DNA of 64,000 bases from Pseudomonas cerasi (GCF_900074915.1 NZ_LT222319.1:4311001-4375000); one strand, 5' to 3'. Shown: positions 1-8,645, counted from the stretch's first letter. The notes: generated by a model not told the origin, from the sequence alone. Made by a program: numbers and translations.

Positions 1-42
1 GAGCAGAAGTTCAAGAAGTGCTGCTCGGCTTATGTGGACTGA
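1..42 (+). CDS. C-terminal end of a YchJ/UPF0225-like SEC-C protein (partial)
   Basis: The first 42 bases read in frame to a TGA stop and give the tail QKFKKCCSAYVD. This matches the end of a SEC-C zinc-binding motif (CxC...KFKKCC), and this exact kind of ending is typical of the UPF0225/YchJ family, whose members close with a SEC-C domain. The rest lies outside the window, so the N-terminal domain cannot be checked. Function of the family is not established. The identification rests on 13 residues only. Confidence 0.6.
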   Translation, partial: EQKFKKCCSAYVD

Positions 43-85
43 GTTGCGTCTCTTTGCTTGAGCGTCGAGAACTCTGCGGTTGACC

Positions 86-170
86 ATCGTTCCCACGCTC
101 CGCGTGGGAATGCAGTTCGTGACGCTCTGCGTCACACAGCGGTCTGCCTTATCAGGTGGATTGGGCTCAC
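86..170. repeat. P. syringae-type dispersed intergenic repeat, copy A
   Basis: Two consecutive hairpins are visible: TTCCCACGC/GCGTGGGAA and GTGACGC/GCGTCAC. The same two-hairpin module followed by CACAGCGGT...CAGGTGGATT recurs at about 8562-8645, and related forms occur near 16266, 45631 and 54451. It sits directly after the stop of the TonB receptor gene, where it could act as a transcript end. It is non-coding. Confidence 0.8.
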
Positions 171-171
171 C

Positions 172-2607
172 TTAAAACTCCAATTGCGCCGAGAACGCGA
201 CGGTGCGTGGGTCGCCCAGGTAGCTGCTGTTGAGCCAGTATTCCTTGTTGGTCAGGTTGCTGACGTTGACGCGCAGGGTCAGGTCGTTTTCTGAGAGGCG
301 CAAACGGTAGCGGGCTCCGGCGTCGAAGGTGGTGAAGGACGGCAGGTCGTTTTCGTTGCTTTGATCGGTGTATTGTTTGCCGGTGTAGAACGCCCCACCA
401 GTCATGGCCAAGCCTGGTACCGGGTTGATGTCGTATTCGGCATAGACCTTGGCCAGTTGTTTGGCGACGTTGGTCGGCACGTTGCCTTCATCCGCGGCGA
501 CGCCGGTTTTCTTGATTTTCGGGTCCAGTAAGGTGAAGCCGCCAACCACAGTCAGTTCCGGAATGACCTTGCCGGTGACGCTGAATTCCAGGCCGTTGTT
601 TTCCTGACGTCCGTCAACCACGTAAATGTTGCCACCCGTGGTGTAGCCGTTGGGCTTTTCGATGTTGAACAGCGCCAGGGTCAGCAGGGTTTCGCCCAGC
701 GTCGCCTTGGCACCAATTTCGTATTGCTCGCTGATTTCAGGCGCAAACGCCTGGCCGGCATTGAGCGTACCGCTAGGCGCGACGCCACCCGATTGCAGGC
801 CTTCTATATACGTCGCATAGGTGGTCAGCCACGGCAGTGGTTTATAGACCAGCGAGATGTTTGGCGAGGTCTTGCTTTCATTGTATTTCGTCTCGGTTTC
901 CGCCGAGCCGAACGCCTTGGCATAGACGAACTCGTTGGCGTAGGTTTTGATCTGCGTGTTGGTCACACCCAGGATCGTTGACCATTGTTCGTTGAAGGTG
1001 ATGACGTCACCGATCAGGACATTGTTGCTTTCCGAACTGTTGGCCAAGCGCTGGTCGCCATGCCCGATCGAGTACGACGGTTTACCGACCTGAGGCGTCT
1101 GGTCCAGCGGTATTGTGCCCACCGGCGAGGTGTATTGCGGGCCTGGCTGATCGGGCGTGTACGGGATGTGATCCTCGTACTGTTTCTGGCGCGAGGTATT
1201 GCCCTGATAGCCCACGGTGACCTTGTGACCGATGAAACCGGTATCGAACGCCGCATCGAGAAACAACGAGCCGGTCTTTTCTTCGGTTTCAATCGGGGCG
1301 AAGGCATACAGCGGCTGTGAGTAAAGACCCGCGCTGTAGACCGTCGGCCCGGTATAGGTGTTCTCCGAGGTGTACTGCTGGGCAGCGAAGGCTGCGCGCA
1401 AGGTGAACGTATCGTTCAAGCGCCATTTGGCGCGAACACCGGCCTTGTCGGACTCATAATCGGAAAACGACCACTTCTGGCTGTAGAGCTTGTCGTTGTC
1501 CAGTGATGCCGCGCTGGGACGCAGGGACTGGTCACCGAAATACCAGTAGCTGGTCAGGCCGCGAATCTCGGTCTTCTTGTGCGAGGCGTCGAACTGCACC
1601 AGCAGGTCGTCGGACACGTTCCAGTCCAGCGCCAGGGAAATCATCTCGCGACGCCGCTTGTTCAGATCGACGGCCGTTTCGCCATCCTGGGTCAGCACAT
1701 TGAGGCGATAGGCGAATTTGCCCTCGCTGTCGATCGGCCCGCCGAAATCACCGTGCAGGTAGTAATTCTCACCCCCGGCATTGCCCAGGGTGACGCTGTT
1801 GTAGCGTTGATAGGTCGGGCGCTTGAGCACGTAATTGACCAGCCCGCCCGGCGAGGCCGGGCCATACAGAAAGCCGGTCAGCCCGGTAATGACTTCCAGC
1901 TGTTCCATCTCTTCCATGTAGTTGCTGCCGTCGGCACCGTTGGTGAAACGCAGGCCATCATTGGCGATGTTCAGGCTGCCCGCGCTGCTGAAACCACGAA
2001 TGTTGACGGCACTGGCGTAGCCGGCGCTGGTCGGCGAGTACATCTGGGTGAACGGGTTGTGCTTGATGACATCGTCCAGCGAGGTGGCCTGGATGTTTTT
2101 CAGCAATGCCTGAGGCGTGACACTGATGGAATAAGGCGTGTCCTGCAGCCTCATGCCACCCAGCGCGCCGACGCTGCTGACGGTCTCGCTGCGATAACCC
2201 GCTGCTTCCGAACCTTCGACGGGCGTGCTATTGGCGTTGATGTTGACGTCCGACAGGTTCAAGGCGTTCTGTTCCATGACCATCAGCGTGTAGGTGCCAG
2301 CGCTGCTCTGCACCAGTTGCAGACCGCTGCCACGCAGGGCCTCGCGCAAGGCCGTCGCCGCATCGAAATTGCCTTTCACCGCCGAGCTGGTTTTGCCGGC
2401 GACCAACGCCGGGTCAAGACTCAGTGCCAGACCACCCTGGCTGGAGATCCGATTCAGCGTGGTCGCCATGGGGCCTGCGGGCAGATCATAGGCAACCACG
2501 CTGGCCTGCTGCGCCGCCATCGACAGCGGGCTGGTCAGAGGCGTGCACAGGGCGATCGCCACGGCCAACAGACTGGGACGCAGAAGGGTGTCTAACGAAC
2601 GGGACAT
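172..2607 (-). CDS. TonB-dependent siderophore receptor with STN signalling domain
   Basis: An 811-residue outer membrane receptor. It starts with a signal peptide ending near residue 32, then a secretin/TonB N-terminal (STN) domain at about 35-110 (DLPAGPMATTLNRISSQGG), then the plug domain (about 135-260, with QDTPYSISV and ITGLTGFLYG) and a 22-strand barrel ending in a terminal Phe. This is the FpvA/FoxA/FhuE type, expected to import a ferric siderophore using TonB energy. STN domains usually talk to a FecR-like anti-sigma factor, but no sigma/anti-sigma pair is adjacent, so the partner is elsewhere or absent. The start has a clear AGGAG 7 bases upstream. The AT-rich stretch at 2680-2692 resembles part of a Fur site. 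The ligand cannot be read from the sequence. Confidence 0.93.
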   Translation of the reverse strand: MSRSLDTLLRPSLLAVAIALCTPLTSPLSMAAQQASVVAYDLPAGPMATTLNRISSQGGLALSLDPALVAGKTSSAVKGNFDAATALREALRGSGLQLVQSSAGTYTLMVMEQNALNLSDVNINANSTPVEGSEAAGYRSETVSSVGALGGMRLQDTPYSISVTPQALLKNIQATSLDDVIKHNPFTQMYSPTSAGYASAVNIRGFSSAGSLNIANDGLRFTNGADGSNYMEEMEQLEVITGLTGFLYGPASPGGLVNYVLKRPTYQRYNSVTLGNAGGENYYLHGDFGGPIDSEGKFAYRLNVLTQDGETAVDLNKRRREMISLALDWNVSDDLLVQFDASHKKTEIRGLTSYWYFGDQSLRPSAASLDNDKLYSQKWSFSDYESDKAGVRAKWRLNDTFTLRAAFAAQQYTSENTYTGPTVYSAGLYSQPLYAFAPIETEEKTGSLFLDAAFDTGFIGHKVTVGYQGNTSRQKQYEDHIPYTPDQPGPQYTSPVGTIPLDQTPQVGKPSYSIGHGDQRLANSSESNNVLIGDVITFNEQWSTILGVTNTQIKTYANEFVYAKAFGSAETETKYNESKTSPNISLVYKPLPWLTTYATYIEGLQSGGVAPSGTLNAGQAFAPEISEQYEIGAKATLGETLLTLALFNIEKPNGYTTGGNIYVVDGRQENNGLEFSVTGKVIPELTVVGGFTLLDPKIKKTGVAADEGNVPTNVAKQLAKVYAEYDINPVPGLAMTGGAFYTGKQYTDQSNENDLPSFTTFDAGARYRLRLSENDLTLRVNVSNLTNKEYWLNSSYLGDPRTVAFSAQLEF

Positions 2608-2718
2608 CGGGCAACTCCTGATGGAATACTTCTCAATGCCTGTTAGCCGGACGAACGCTCGAAAGTAACAGGGCTGATTGAAAATAATTCCGTTTCAGGA
2701 TTCAGCGGGCTCGCAGCA

Positions 2719-3270
2719 TCACTCCGGGATGATCTTCAGATGTGACGTATCGGGCGCCTCCTGCGACTCGGGCTTTTCCACCTGTCCCATGTCGCTGCCC
2801 ACAGGGGCCAGGCTCAAACGCGAGAGATCCAGCAGCGGCGCAACAGGCTGAGGCTTGCCGGGCAGCAACTCGACGCCCGCTTCTGCAACCGAGTAGTCCG
2901 GCGCATCGACGTCCACAAAAGCCGCCATGTAAGCGTCGCGCGGTTTGATCTGCAAACGCCCCGGACTGACCGAGGTCTTGCGCAACCAGGTCGGTGCGTC
3001 GGGCGGCGGCGCCAGTTCGACTTCTTCCATGGGCGGTGGCGTATTCATTTCCAGCACACTCACCAGAGCACCTGCGCGCTCCAGGGTGGCGCGGTATTTT
3101 TCTGCGGTTGCGGCGTCGAGATTGTTTTTCAGAACCAGTCGGCGCCCCGAGAACAGGAGGTCCAGACGTTCAGCATCCGCATTGAACAGCTTGCCAAGGT
3201 TAGCCCTTACCTTCTCGGGTTGTGCTCCGGCGACGAGTTCAGCGCTGAAGACAATTTCGTAGAGATTCAT
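2719..3270 (-). CDS. conserved hypothetical protein
   Basis: About 183 residues, read from the ATG giving MNLYEIVFSAELV; an in-frame GTG lies four codons upstream and neither has a strong ribosome site. The first 80 residues form a small domain (VFSAEL...QPEKVRANLGKLF...LDLLFSGRRLVLKNNLDAATAEKYRATLERAGA) that I recognise as a recurrent N-terminal module of Pseudomonas proteins, often attached to membrane proteins. The rest is proline-rich and probably disordered. There is no signal peptide or membrane segment. Function unknown. It stands alone between the TonB receptor and a divergent lipoprotein gene. Confidence 0.75.
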   Translation of the reverse strand: MNLYEIVFSAELVAGAQPEKVRANLGKLFNADAERLDLLFSGRRLVLKNNLDAATAEKYRATLERAGALVSVLEMNTPPPMEEVELAPPPDAPTWLRKTSVSPGRLQIKPRDAYMAAFVDVDAPDYSVAEAGVELLPGKPQPVAPLLDLSRLSLAPVGSDMGQVEKPESQEAPDTSHLKIIPE

Positions 3271-3387
3271 GGAAGAAGACACCGATATGCACGTCAGTAA
3301 AAGTATGGCGTAGCGTGATACAGCGCAATAAGCGCGTTGCCGTTGAACGTCGAGTTGGTAGACTCAGGCGTCAAAGGGAGCACATCC

Positions 3388-3879
3388 ATGTTTTTTCAGG
3401 CGCACATTACAAGAATCATAAGCCTTGCGTTGATCCTGTTCGGGCTCGGCGGATGCTCACTCCTGAGTTTTGACCGCACTCAGGAACCGAAAGTGCATTT
3501 GCTGAAGGTCCAGGTGGTCAAGGCAAGGCTGACACAGCAGGATTTCAAGCTGTACTTCGAAGTTGAAAACCCCAATGAAGACAGCTTGCTGGTGCGTGGC
3601 CTGAAGTACAAGATCACCCTCAATGACGTGGTCCTCGTCGATGACACGTTCAGCGACTGGTTTGTCGTCGACGGTAATAGCCGCAAAACCTTTGTGGTGC
3701 CGATTCGCACCAACCTCTGGCGCTACGCACGGTACATCGCTCAACTGCTGAAAAAGCCTGATGAGCTGATCCATTATCGGCTGGACGGCAAGCTCAAGAC
3801 CGGCATCGTATTCAGGCACAACGTCCGCATCGGCACATCAGGCGATGTGCTGCCGCACGACCTGATCCAGCGCCGATGA
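3388..3879 (+). CDS. LEA type 2 family lipoprotein
   Basis: 163 residues. The N-terminus is a lipoprotein signal with the lipobox LGGC, so the mature protein should be lipid-anchored. The body (VQVVKARLTQQDFKLYFEVENPNEDSLLVRGLKYKI) matches the water-stress/LEA14-type immunoglobulin-like fold, in which the NPNxxxLxVxGLxYxIxLN pattern is characteristic. The exact role of bacterial members is unclear; desiccation or envelope stress is usually proposed. I chose the ATG at 3388, preceded by AAAGGGAG, rather than a TTG 17 codons upstream, because this places the signal peptide at the N-terminus. Confidence 0.85.
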   Translation: MFFQAHITRIISLALILFGLGGCSLLSFDRTQEPKVHLLKVQVVKARLTQQDFKLYFEVENPNEDSLLVRGLKYKITLNDVVLVDDTFSDWFVVDGNSRKTFVVPIRTNLWRYARYIAQLLKKPDELIHYRLDGKLKTGIVFRHNVRIGTSGDVLPHDLIQRR

Positions 3880-3888
3880 TCATTCCGG

Positions 3889-4179
3889 CTATCCGCCCAG
3901 CTTGCCCTTGATCAGTTCCAGAAGAAACTTCCAGATGTCCGCGGCCCACAATGCCCGATTGACGGCACTGATCAGCGCACCGCCGAACGATCCCAGCAGA
4001 AACCCCACGCCCGTGGTGTTGCGCGGGTCTGCCACGCCAAGGTAATCACTGGCAATGCCGGTGAGAAACACAGCACAAGCCACACCGGTCACCAGAAAAA
4101 CCAGCCAGGCACGCCAGTCAAGCAGACCTGCCTTATGCCACCAGCCAGAAATGATCGCACCCACCCGGCTACCAGCCAT
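3889..4179 (-). CDS. holin-like small membrane protein (phage/tailocin type)
   Basis: 96 residues from the ATG at 4179, which has GAGG just upstream; the frame stays open to 4308, so a longer start is possible. One strong membrane segment (WRAWLVFLVTGVACAVFLTG) is followed by a second hydrophobic stretch (VGFLLGSFGGALISA) and a charged end (ELIKGKLGG), the layout of small holin-type proteins in Pseudomonas phage and tailocin clusters. It is the last gene of the repressor/DUF1654 island, and a copy of the repressor-site palindrome lies at 4327-4340, upstream. A second start in another frame (ATG at 4214, with GGAG) may mean the N-terminus is frameshifted. Holin assignment is inference. Confidence 0.5.
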   Translation of the reverse strand: MAGSRVGAIISGWWHKAGLLDWRAWLVFLVTGVACAVFLTGIASDYLGVADPRNTTGVGFLLGSFGGALISAVNRALWAADIWKFLLELIKGKLGG

Positions 4180-4326
4180 TCGCCTCGGTCTGCCAAACCA
4201 TTCAAGATATCCATCGCTTCTGACTCCGTTCAAGAAATACAGCCGTTCACGAACACAGAAAAATTCAGACACTGGGGGACCTGCCGGGAATTGCTGCGGC
4301 GTCGGCACCGTTCAAAAATCAGAAAA

Positions 4327-4340
4327 TTAAGCATACTTAA
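4327..4340. promoter_or_regulatory. palindromic operator candidate 1 (TTAAGCATACTTAA)
   Basis: TTAAG/CTTAA arms around CATA. The core TAAGCATACTTAA is repeated exactly at 5491-5503, upstream of the S24 repressor gene. One copy before the repressor and one before the holin-like gene suggests both are repressor operators. Assignment to that repressor is inference. Confidence 0.6.
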
Positions 4341-4403
4341 AAAAACAGGTAAACATATGCCATCAACCCACCGCGCTACCGGGCGAGCATCAGAGGCTTG
4401 AGG

Positions 4404-4652
4404 TCAATTGTCGATGTAGCGCTGCCAGCCGATCCTTATCGAACCGTCTGGCTGACGGTCAATCTCGATGCCTTCGGTCTCTTCGATTTCCTGCAGCACC
4501 ACGTTCCAGCTGTCCAAGGGCTCATCATCACGACGGACGACGATGACCCACTGGGTCTTTTGAACATTCGGCGCGGAGACCAGCCGTTGAATGCGCTTGC
4601 CGATCTGTTCGTAGGAAGACCTGCCTGTCGATCCATTATTACTGCCAGCCAT
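4404..4652 (-). CDS. DUF1654 family protein, SOS-box controlled
   Basis: 82 residues. The segment SSYEQIGKRIQRLVSAPNVQKTQWVIVVR followed by an acidic stretch and IRIGWQ matches the DUF1654 family, small Pseudomonas proteins commonly found beside prophage and tailocin regulators. Their biochemical role is unknown. The ATG at 4652 has a strong GGAGG. A near-consensus LexA site lies at 4672-4687, placing its promoter under SOS control. It lies between the S24 repressor and the holin-like gene, all on the minus strand. Confidence 0.82.
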   Translation of the reverse strand: MAGSNNGSTGRSSYEQIGKRIQRLVSAPNVQKTQWVIVVRRDDEPLDSWNVVLQEIEETEGIEIDRQPDGSIRIGWQRYIDN

Positions 4653-4671
4653 GATAGCCTCCGAGGCATAA

Positions 4672-4687
4672 CTGTATATAAATACAG
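4672..4687 (-). promoter_or_regulatory. LexA (SOS) box
   Basis: CTGTATATAAATACAG fits CTG-N10-CAG with the AT alternation of strong SOS boxes, flanked by A and T that extend the palindrome to 18 bases. It is centred 28 bases upstream of the DUF1654 start codon, as expected for a LexA operator overlapping the promoter. Binding is inferred. Confidence 0.85.
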
Positions 4688-4780
4688 TATTCCAGCTGCA
4701 TGAACCTCGCACGCATTTCGTAGGACTTGTCCTGCCGAGCATCTTGGACAAAAATGCCCGCACGCCCTGCCACGCAGGGC

Positions 4781-5437
4781 TTACAGCCTGCCGGTCATCC
4801 TCACGGCCACGCCGATAATGCGACAGTCGGCACCGCACTCGATCATTTTGTACGCCGGGTTCAAGGGCTTCAGGTAGCGTGTGCCACCATCCTCGACCAA
4901 CTTCTTGAACGTCGCCTCGTTGCTGGCGGGCAGCTTGGCGATGACCAGCCTGCCAGGCTGCACGTCGGCCTCCGTGTCCACCAGAATAAGCATCCCTTCC
5001 GGCACGCTGACGCCGGTGGGTGCGGTCATCGAATCGCCCTTGACCTCCAGCCAGAATGCCGGCCCCTTGGAGTCGTAGTCGGAGATTTCATAGCGGTCGG
5101 AAAAACCGTCGGGGTAAGGCTGAACCGCCTCTTCCCACGAGCCTGCCGAGACCCAGCTGATCACCGGATAACGGAAGGACATTTTCGGCTGATCGATCAG
5201 CGCAACGTTGGCGTCGAAGGCAGGCGCCTTTTCCGGCCCCTCGCCAATCGCCAGCCACTCGGCACGAAAGCCCGTGGCACGAGCCAGTGCGTAAAGGTTT
5301 TCCGGCCTCAGGCTCTTGCTTTCTCCGCTGATCCACTGGGTGACGGCAGAGTTGGCCACGCCGCAAAGTGCGGCAATCTCACCTTTCTTCAGGCCACTGG
5401 CGGCGATTGCCCTGGCGATGCGTTCCTGTCGGGTCAT
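4781..5437 (-). CDS. XRE/S24 (LexA-like) self-cleaving repressor
   Basis: 218 residues from the start MTRQERIARA. Residues 5-60 form an HTH_XRE DNA-binding domain (SGLKKGEIAALCGVANSAVTQWISGE). Residues 85-218 form a LexA/cI-type S24 domain: a cleavable Ala-Gly at 98-99 (VSAGSW), nucleophile Ser136 (GDSM) and general base Lys178 (ATFKKL). Proteins of this kind hold phage or pyocin/tailocin genes off until RecA filament triggers self-cleavage. The frame extends to 5497 with other ATGs; no start has a strong ribosome site. The operator-like palindrome at 5490-5503 is just upstream, consistent with autoregulation. No tail or structural phage genes follow, so this is either a regulatory relic or a controller acting at a distance. 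Confidence 0.9.
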   Translation of the reverse strand: MTRQERIARAIAASGLKKGEIAALCGVANSAVTQWISGESKSLRPENLYALARATGFRAEWLAIGEGPEKAPAFDANVALIDQPKMSFRYPVISWVSAGSWEEAVQPYPDGFSDRYEISDYDSKGPAFWLEVKGDSMTAPTGVSVPEGMLILVDTEADVQPGRLVIAKLPASNEATFKKLVEDGGTRYLKPLNPAYKMIECGADCRIIGVAVRMTGRL

Positions 5438-5489
5438 GGAGTTGGCTCTGCACATGAAATAAAGAACGCTGAAAAACGCTCGACTAAAA

Positions 5490-5503
5490 CTAAGCATACT
5501 TAA
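5490..5503. promoter_or_regulatory. palindromic operator candidate 2 (CTAAGCATACTTAA)
   Basis: Second copy of the TAAGCATACTTA palindrome, upstream of the S24 repressor start and between it and the divergent SEC-C gene. It matches the copy at 4327-4340 over 13 consecutive bases. Confidence 0.6.
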
Positions 5504-5595
5504 AAATCGATGCTATGCGAATCCTGATATGGCGGTACTGCTTTGCCATGATTTGCGGGATAATGCGCGCCAGTTTTAATTGCGGAGTAAAACCG

Positions 5596-5796
5596 ATGAA
5601 CCAGCAAGCCCATGTGCATGGCCCCGATTGCGACCATGATCACGATCACCACGACCACCAGCACGGCCATGTACACGGTCCGAACTGCGGTCACGCCCAT
5701 CAGGAGCCAGTGCGCAATACCCTAAAGGATGTCGGTCGTAACGATCCCTGCCCATGCGGCAGCGACAAGAAATTCAAGAAATGCCACGGCGCGTAA
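5596..5796 (+). CDS. His-rich SEC-C motif protein
   Basis: 66 residues from the ATG preceded by GCGGAG. The first 40 residues are extremely rich in His and Asp (HGPDCDHDHDHHDHQHGH...HGPNCGHAH), with two near-repeats of HVHGP(D/N)C, an obvious metal-binding stretch. The C-terminus is a SEC-C zinc knuckle (GRNDPCPCGSDKKFKKCHG), the motif also found at the end of SecA. Likely a small zinc- or nickel-binding protein; role unknown. A strong terminator follows at 5816. Confidence 0.88.
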   Translation: MNQQAHVHGPDCDHDHDHHDHQHGHVHGPNCGHAHQEPVRNTLKDVGRNDPCPCGSDKKFKKCHGA

Positions 5797-5815
5797 GGCG
5801 CGGAGCATTCTGACG

Positions 5816-5840
5816 ACGGCCTGCATTGCAGGCCGTTTTC
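5816..5840 (+). terminator. rho-independent terminator of the SEC-C gene
   Basis: ACGGCCTGC and GCAGGCCGT pair around a three-base loop and are followed by TTTTC. Confidence 0.85.
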
Positions 5841-6041
5841 ATTTGAGCGTGCTGCATGCCTTCAGTTAGGGACCTAAGGCATGTAGCCACTGGCTGCCAT
5901 GTAGCGCAGAGCGTTGCGAACTAAAGGCGTCTGGTCAGCCTCTGCAAAATCCTGAAATAAACTAGTCCGTGCCGCTTGCGTGCGGCTTGCCTGCTCTCTA
6001 ACGTAGCGGCTTTTGTACGTTACCCCTCCAGGAGCTTGCCC

Positions 6042-8516
6042 ATGGCCTCGCCAGCCCTTCGTCATTTTCTACCCCGATTCGGCGCTGCCGCCGCTGCGGC
6101 GAGCTTCCTGAGCCTTGCCGGCTGCCAGTTGGGCGGCGGCGATCCCGAGACCGTGCTGCCTGTTTCCGGGACGTTCCCGCTCAAAGGGCTGGCGCAAAAT
6201 GTTTCGGTGCGCCGCAACACGATGGGCATGCCGCTGATAGAAAGCAGCAGCTACCACGATGCGCTGTTCACGCTGGGCTACGTTCATTCCGGTGATCGGA
6301 TCAGTCAGATGCTCGGCATGCGCCTGCTGGCGCAGGGCCGTTTGTCGGAAATGGCCGGCGCCGATGCGCTGGACGTCGACCGCCTGATGCGCTCGGTCAA
6401 CCTCAAGCAGAATGCCAGCGACCTGTACAACGCCGCATCGCCACGCTTGAAACGCTTCTTCGATGTCTATGCGCGCGGCGTGAACGCCTACCTGTTCCGT
6501 TATCGCGACAAGCTGCCTGCCGATATCGCCAGTTCGGGCTATAAGCCGGAATACTGGAAGCCGGAAGACTCGGCGCTGATCTTCAGCCTGCTCAACTTCA
6601 GCCTGTCGGTCAACCTGCAGGAAGAGCTGTCGGCGCTGGTTCTGGCGCAGAAAGTCAGCGCGGACAAGCTCGCCTGGCTACTGCCGACCTACCCTGACGA
6701 AGAATTGCCATTTGCCGAAGCCGACAAGCTCAAGGGCCTGAACCTGAACAATCAGGTCACCGGCCTGAGCGATCTGAACAGGATCGCCCTGCAGCTCTCG
6801 GACCTGAACATGCTCGGCGTCGCGGCCTCCAGCAACTGGGCCATCGCGCCACAACGCAGCCGAAACGGCAAGAGCCTGCTCGCCAGTGACATGCAGCTGC
6901 CTGCCGGGCTCAATTCTGCCTGGAGCTTCGTGCAGATCCGCGCACCGAAATATCAGGTGTCCGGTGTCACCATCGCCGGTATGCCGCTGGTGCTCAGCGG
7001 TTTCAACGGCAAACTGGCGTGGAGCATGAGCAACGTCAAGGGCGACAACCAGGACCTGTTTCTGGAGAAGATCAAGCGCGAAGGCAACCGCGTCTCCTAT
7101 ATGGCTGACGGCAAATGGCTGCCAGCGGCGGCTCATCAGGAAACCTTTCTGGTCAAGGGCGGCAGCCCGCTGCGTGAAACCGTGTACGAAACCCGCCACG
7201 GCGCGCTGCTCAACGCCTCTGCAACCCCGCCCGGCAACGGTTTGAGCCTGGCACTGCAGGTTCCGACCTTCAAGGACGACAAGAGCCTGGATGCGTTCTT
7301 CGACCTGTCCCGTGCGCCTAACGTCGAGAAAGCCTTCGATACCAGCCGCGAGATTCGGGCGATCACCCTGAACATGATCTTTGCCGACGCCTCGAACATT
7401 GGCTGGCAGGTCACCGGCCGCTTCCCGAACCGCCGTGAAGGCCAGGGCCTGCTGCCTTCGCCGGGTTGGGATGGCAAGTACGATTGGGACGGCTTCGCCG
7501 ACTCGATGCTCCACCCCTATGATCAGGATCCGCGCCAGGGCTGGCTTGCAGCGGCCAACCAGCGCACGATTCCGAAAGGCTACGGCATGCAGCTCTCCAA
7601 CTCGTGGGGCTACCCGGAGCGCGCCGAGCGGATTGCCGAACTCGCCAACGGCGGCAAGCAGGACCTGCGCAGCACCATCGCCATGCAATACGACCAGACC
7701 ACGACGTTCGCCGCCAAGCTCAAGACCATGTTCCAGGCGCCGGGCATGAGCAAGCCGCTCAAACAGGCCATTGATGCTCTGCCCGAAGCTGAGCGCAACA
7801 AGGCCCGCGAAGCGCTCACGCGCCTGATGGCGTTCGATGGCAAGCTCAGTGCGACTTCGGCTGATGCGGCGCTGTACGAGCTGTTTCTGCAGGAAAGCGC
7901 CAAGCAGATTTTCCTTGATGAGTTGGGCCCGGAAACCAGCCCTGCCTGGCAGGCACTGGTGGCCAACGCCAGTTCATCCTACTCGCCACAGGCCGACCAC
8001 TTGCTGGGTCGCGATGACAGTCCGTTTTGGGATGACGTCAAAACCGCGCAGAAGGAAGATAAACCGGCCATCCTTGCGCGCAGTTTGGCGGCCGCCATCA
8101 CCAGCGGCGACAGCCTGTTGGGCAGCGATCACAAGGCCTGGCAATGGGGCAAACTGCACCGCGACAACTGGGCCTCGACCAGCCCGCTGGCCAAACAATT
8201 GGGTGGCGGCGAGTTCAACCGTGGCGCCACAGCAGCGGGGGGTGATCACACGACGCTGAACGTGTCCGGCTTCGAGTGGGGCAAGGGCTTCGACGCCCGC
8301 ATGGCACCCGGTCTGCGCATGATTGTCGACTTCAGCCTGGTCGAACCGATGACCGGCCTGATCAGCACCGGCCAATCCGGCAACCCGGCCAGCCCGTATT
8401 ACGCCAACAGCATCGAGCCGTGGCAGAAAGGCCAGTACCAGTCGATTCCGGTGCAACAACAGAACTACGAAAAAGGCTACGGCAAACAGCGCCTGACGCT
8501 GACGCCGGGCAAGTAA
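6042..8516 (+). CDS. penicillin acylase family protein (Ntn hydrolase), lipoprotein-like signal
   Basis: 824 residues from the ATG with AGGAG upstream. The N-terminus carries a signal with a lipobox (LSLAGC). The acylase family layout follows: a first chain (about 40-270) with the FTLGYVHSGDRISQM region, then the autocatalytic site where Ser begins the second chain (AASSNWAIAP, about residue 265), and downstream conserved parts including the AAGGDHTTLNVS region. Related enzymes (penicillin G acylase, PvdQ-type acyl-homoserine-lactone acylases) hydrolyse amide-linked acyl groups in the periplasm. The substrate here is not predictable; beta-lactams, AHLs or lipopeptides are all possible. It stands alone, followed by repeat DNA. 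Confidence 0.9.
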   Translation: MASPALRHFLPRFGAAAAAASFLSLAGCQLGGGDPETVLPVSGTFPLKGLAQNVSVRRNTMGMPLIESSSYHDALFTLGYVHSGDRISQMLGMRLLAQGRLSEMAGADALDVDRLMRSVNLKQNASDLYNAASPRLKRFFDVYARGVNAYLFRYRDKLPADIASSGYKPEYWKPEDSALIFSLLNFSLSVNLQEELSALVLAQKVSADKLAWLLPTYPDEELPFAEADKLKGLNLNNQVTGLSDLNRIALQLSDLNMLGVAASSNWAIAPQRSRNGKSLLASDMQLPAGLNSAWSFVQIRAPKYQVSGVTIAGMPLVLSGFNGKLAWSMSNVKGDNQDLFLEKIKREGNRVSYMADGKWLPAAAHQETFLVKGGSPLRETVYETRHGALLNASATPPGNGLSLALQVPTFKDDKSLDAFFDLSRAPNVEKAFDTSREIRAITLNMIFADASNIGWQVTGRFPNRREGQGLLPSPGWDGKYDWDGFADSMLHPYDQDPRQGWLAAANQRTIPKGYGMQLSNSWGYPERAERIAELANGGKQDLRSTIAMQYDQTTTFAAKLKTMFQAPGMSKPLKQAIDALPEAERNKAREALTRLMAFDGKLSATSADAALYELFLQESAKQIFLDELGPETSPAWQALVANASSSYSPQADHLLGRDDSPFWDDVKTAQKEDKPAILARSLAAAITSGDSLLGSDHKAWQWGKLHRDNWASTSPLAKQLGGGEFNRGATAAGGDHTTLNVSGFEWGKGFDARMAPGLRMIVDFSLVEPMTGLISTGQSGNPASPYYANSIEPWQKGQYQSIPVQQQNYEKGYGKQRLTLTPGK

Positions 8517-8561
8517 GCGCCGAAAGGGAGCATGGGCACGAGGATGTTCTCCAGGACACCT

Positions 8562-8645
8562 ATCGTTCCCACGCTCCAGTGTGGTAATGCCTTTCGTGAC
8601 GCTCCGCGTCACACAGCGGTTCTGTGGTGTCAGGTGGATTTAGGC
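8562..8645. repeat. P. syringae-type dispersed intergenic repeat, copy B
   Basis: Starts TCGTTCCCACGCTCC and continues with TTCGTGACGCTCCGCGTCACACAGCGGT and CAGGTGGATT, closely matching copy A at 86-170 over about 80 bases. Two hairpins; non-coding; sits after the acylase gene. Confidence 0.8.

Noticed and set aside
1579..2595. 338-codon open frame antisense to the TonB receptor
   Set aside because: Fully covered by a confident gene and without a recognisable product.
4781..5437. Calling the repressor LexA itself
   Set aside because: The DNA-binding domain is XRE type rather than the LexA winged helix, and it lies in a phage-like island.
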